This document shows, piece after piece, positions 62,577-64,000 of a stretch of DNA of 64,000 nucleotides. This stretch comes from Thiohalocapsa sp963698775 (GTDB lineage Bacteria; Pseudomonadota; Gammaproteobacteria; Chromatiales; Chromatiaceae), in the NCBI GenBank assembly GCA_963698775.1, contig CAVOSE010000013.1, positions 1 through 64,000 of the forward strand. Direction: 5' to 3'. The position numbers and the translations under genes were made by a program. Within the stretch, counting starts at the first letter, position 1. Each line of letters opens with the position of its first letter. Under the pieces are notes generated by a model. The model saw only the letters and a list, made by a program, of their open reading frames with translations, ran no database searches and was not told the DNA's origin.

Positions 62577-63839
62577 TCAGTCCTTCGTATAGGGAATCCG
62601 GGCAACGCCAGTCGCGACCGCGGCGCGGGCAACGGCGGGTGCGACCGTGCTCAGCAAGCGCGGATCGAATGGCTTAGGAATGATGTACTCGGGCCCGTAT
62701 TCCAGATGGTCCAGGCCATAGATATCGAGCACGGACCGCGGCACGGGCTCGTGGGCCAGATCCTTCAGTGCATGCACCGCGGCGATCTGCATGTCTTCGT
62801 TGATGCGCGACGCCCGCACGTCCAACGCGCCGCGGAAGATGAACGGGAATCCAAGCACATTGTTGACCTGATTCGGATAATCGGAGCGTCCCGTAGCCAT
62901 AAGCAGGTCGTCGCGGATCGTGCGCGCGACCTCCGGACGGATCTCCGGCACCGGATTCGACAACGCGAACACGATCGGGCGTGGCGCCATGCTCGCCAGC
63001 ATCTCTGGGCTAACCAGATCTGGCCCAGACACGCCGATGAAGACATCCGCATCCTGCATGGCCTCAGCCAAAGTACGCTTGTCGGTGTCCGCCGCGATGC
63101 CGAACTTGAACGGATTCAGGTCCCGCCGGCCTGTGTGAATCACGCCCTGGCGGTCGACACCGAAAATGTTGTTGCGGTGCGCACCCAACGTCATCAGCAA
63201 CCGCACCGCCGCGATACCCGCAGCCCCGGCCCCCAATAACACGATACGTGCCTCATCCAACGTCTTGCCTTGCAGTTCCAGCGCATTCAGCAGGCCAGCG
63301 GCGATAATGATCGCGGTGCCGTGTTGATCGTCATGGAACACTGGGATGTCCAGCTCCTCGATCAGGATCTGCTCGATCTCGAAACAGTGCGGTGCCGCGA
63401 TGTCCTCCAGATTGATGCCGCCGAAGGTTGGCGCGATGCGGCGCACCGTCTCGATGAACTCCTGCGGATGCTTGGCGTGCACCTCGATGTCGAACACGTC
63501 GATGTCGGCAAAATGCTTGAAGAGCACCGCCTTGCCTTCCATCACCGGTTTACTGGCCAGCGCCCCGACGTTCCCCAGCCCGAGCACGGCGCTGCCGTCG
63601 GTGATCACCGCGACGAGATTGCCCTTATTGGTGTAGCGATAGGCCGCATCGGGGTCTTGATCAATACGCCGCACGGGCTCGGCAACGCCCGGAGTATAGG
63701 CGAGCGAAAGGTCCCGCTGCGTTTCAGCAGGCTTCTTGATCTCGATGGCGGTCTTCCCCGGAGACGGCTGCTCATGATAGACCAGCGCTTCTTCGTTCAA
63801 CTGGGCATCGGCGTGGGCAAAACTCTCTCGAATCGGCAT
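62577..63839 (-). CDS. Malic enzyme, short form (decarboxylating, NAD(P)-dependent)
   Basis: This 420-residue enzyme turns malate into pyruvate and CO2. Catalytic motifs are KTAIEIKKPAETQRDLSLAY and TPGVAEPVRRI (Tyr), NKGNLVAVITDGSAVLGLGN, KAVLFKHFADIDVFDIEV, NLEDIAAPHCFEIE and FHDDQHGTAIIIAAGLLNAL (metal Asp residues). The cofactor loop is VLLGAGAAGIAAVRLL and the later Asn block FALSNPVPEI. The phosphotransacetylase domain that follows in long MaeB proteins is absent. The ATG MPIRESFAHA is chosen; the longer frame reads through a non-conserved leader. Confidence 0.94.
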   Translation of the reverse strand: MPIRESFAHADAQLNEEALVYHEQPSPGKTAIEIKKPAETQRDLSLAYTPGVAEPVRRIDQDPDAAYRYTNKGNLVAVITDGSAVLGLGNVGALASKPVMEGKAVLFKHFADIDVFDIEVHAKHPQEFIETVRRIAPTFGGINLEDIAAPHCFEIEQILIEELDIPVFHDDQHGTAIIIAAGLLNALELQGKTLDEARIVLLGAGAAGIAAVRLLMTLGAHRNNIFGVDRQGVIHTGRRDLNPFKFGIAADTDKRTLAEAMQDADVFIGVSGPDLVSPEMLASMAPRPIVFALSNPVPEIRPEVARTIRDDLLMATGRSDYPNQVNNVLGFPFIFRGALDVRASRINEDMQIAAVHALKDLAHEPVPRSVLDIYGLDHLEYGPEYIIPKPFDPRLLSTVAPAVARAAVATGVARIPYTKD

Positions 63840-64000
63840 GGCGGTTCTTGACTCTTCAATGATTGGACGGCACGGCCCCGGCTCACGAGAACGTTGGGGG
63901 ACATTGCTTGCGAACTCGACGGCCTCCCACTGCAACCCGCCCAGGCTGGTTCTGCGCGTCGGGTAAGCCGCGGAAGCACCGAGTGTCGACACCGAGGGCG

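Overview
The window looks like chromosome of a GC-rich gammaproteobacterium, probably a purple sulfur bacterium or close relative (Chromatiales/Chromatiaceae). The reasons are the classical gammaproteobacterial blocks rpsU-(yqeY)-dnaG-rpoD with tsaD, plsY and folB beside it, pilMNOPQ-aroK-aroB, gltB-gltD, and a 2-oxoacid:ferredoxin oxidoreductase operon with an RnfB-like protein. The genus is an inference and cannot be fixed from this window.

Region 1 (1-8.8 kb, minus strand) is a five-gene redox operon. It reads korA (fused gamma-alpha subunit), korB (TPP-binding beta subunit), an 883-residue protein of unknown main domain with a C-terminal [4Fe-4S] ferredoxin module, an RnfB-like membrane-anchored polyferredoxin, and a NifJ/PFOR-like protein that runs off the left edge. 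It looks like a dedicated route for electrons from 2-oxoacid oxidation to a membrane-anchored carrier, and it is the best candidate here for an under-described system.

Region 2 (8.9-24.6 kb) is an accessory island dominated by broken genes. It holds a C-terminal scrap of rimK, an internally deleted PIN-like gene, a pRiA4b ORF-3 family gene, an internally deleted EVE-domain gene, and a type IIG restriction-modification gene with a deletion and frameshifts whose tail is fused to a NERD/membrane module. It also holds fragments of a type III-A CRISPR locus (csm4 and csm5 ends plus two CARF-type genes), an orphan antitoxin, a nucleotidyltransferase toxin-antitoxin-like pair, a Uma2 nuclease and an internally deleted REP-associated transposase. 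Palindromic repeats of several families are interspersed. Several genes keep both ends and lack the middle.

Region 3 (24.6-41.3 kb) returns to stable chromosome: penicillin acylase, tri-haem cytochrome c, MidA-type methyltransferase, a pteridine-reductase-like SDR, DUF2452, folK-folB, plsY, tsaD, rpsU, a frameshifted yqeY, dnaG, rpoD, tRNA-Ile(CAU) and a porin. Region 4 (41.3-64 kb) has a relic integrase, a PilZ protein behind metG, gltD-gltB, aroB-aroK, pilQPONM, a conserved hypothetical, gltA, mdh and a short malic enzyme. KorAB, citrate synthase, malate dehydrogenase, malic enzyme and GltBD together supply and consume 2-oxoglutarate, malate and glutamate.

All calls come from reading translations and motifs. 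Family names rest on recalled family features, and no database search was run.
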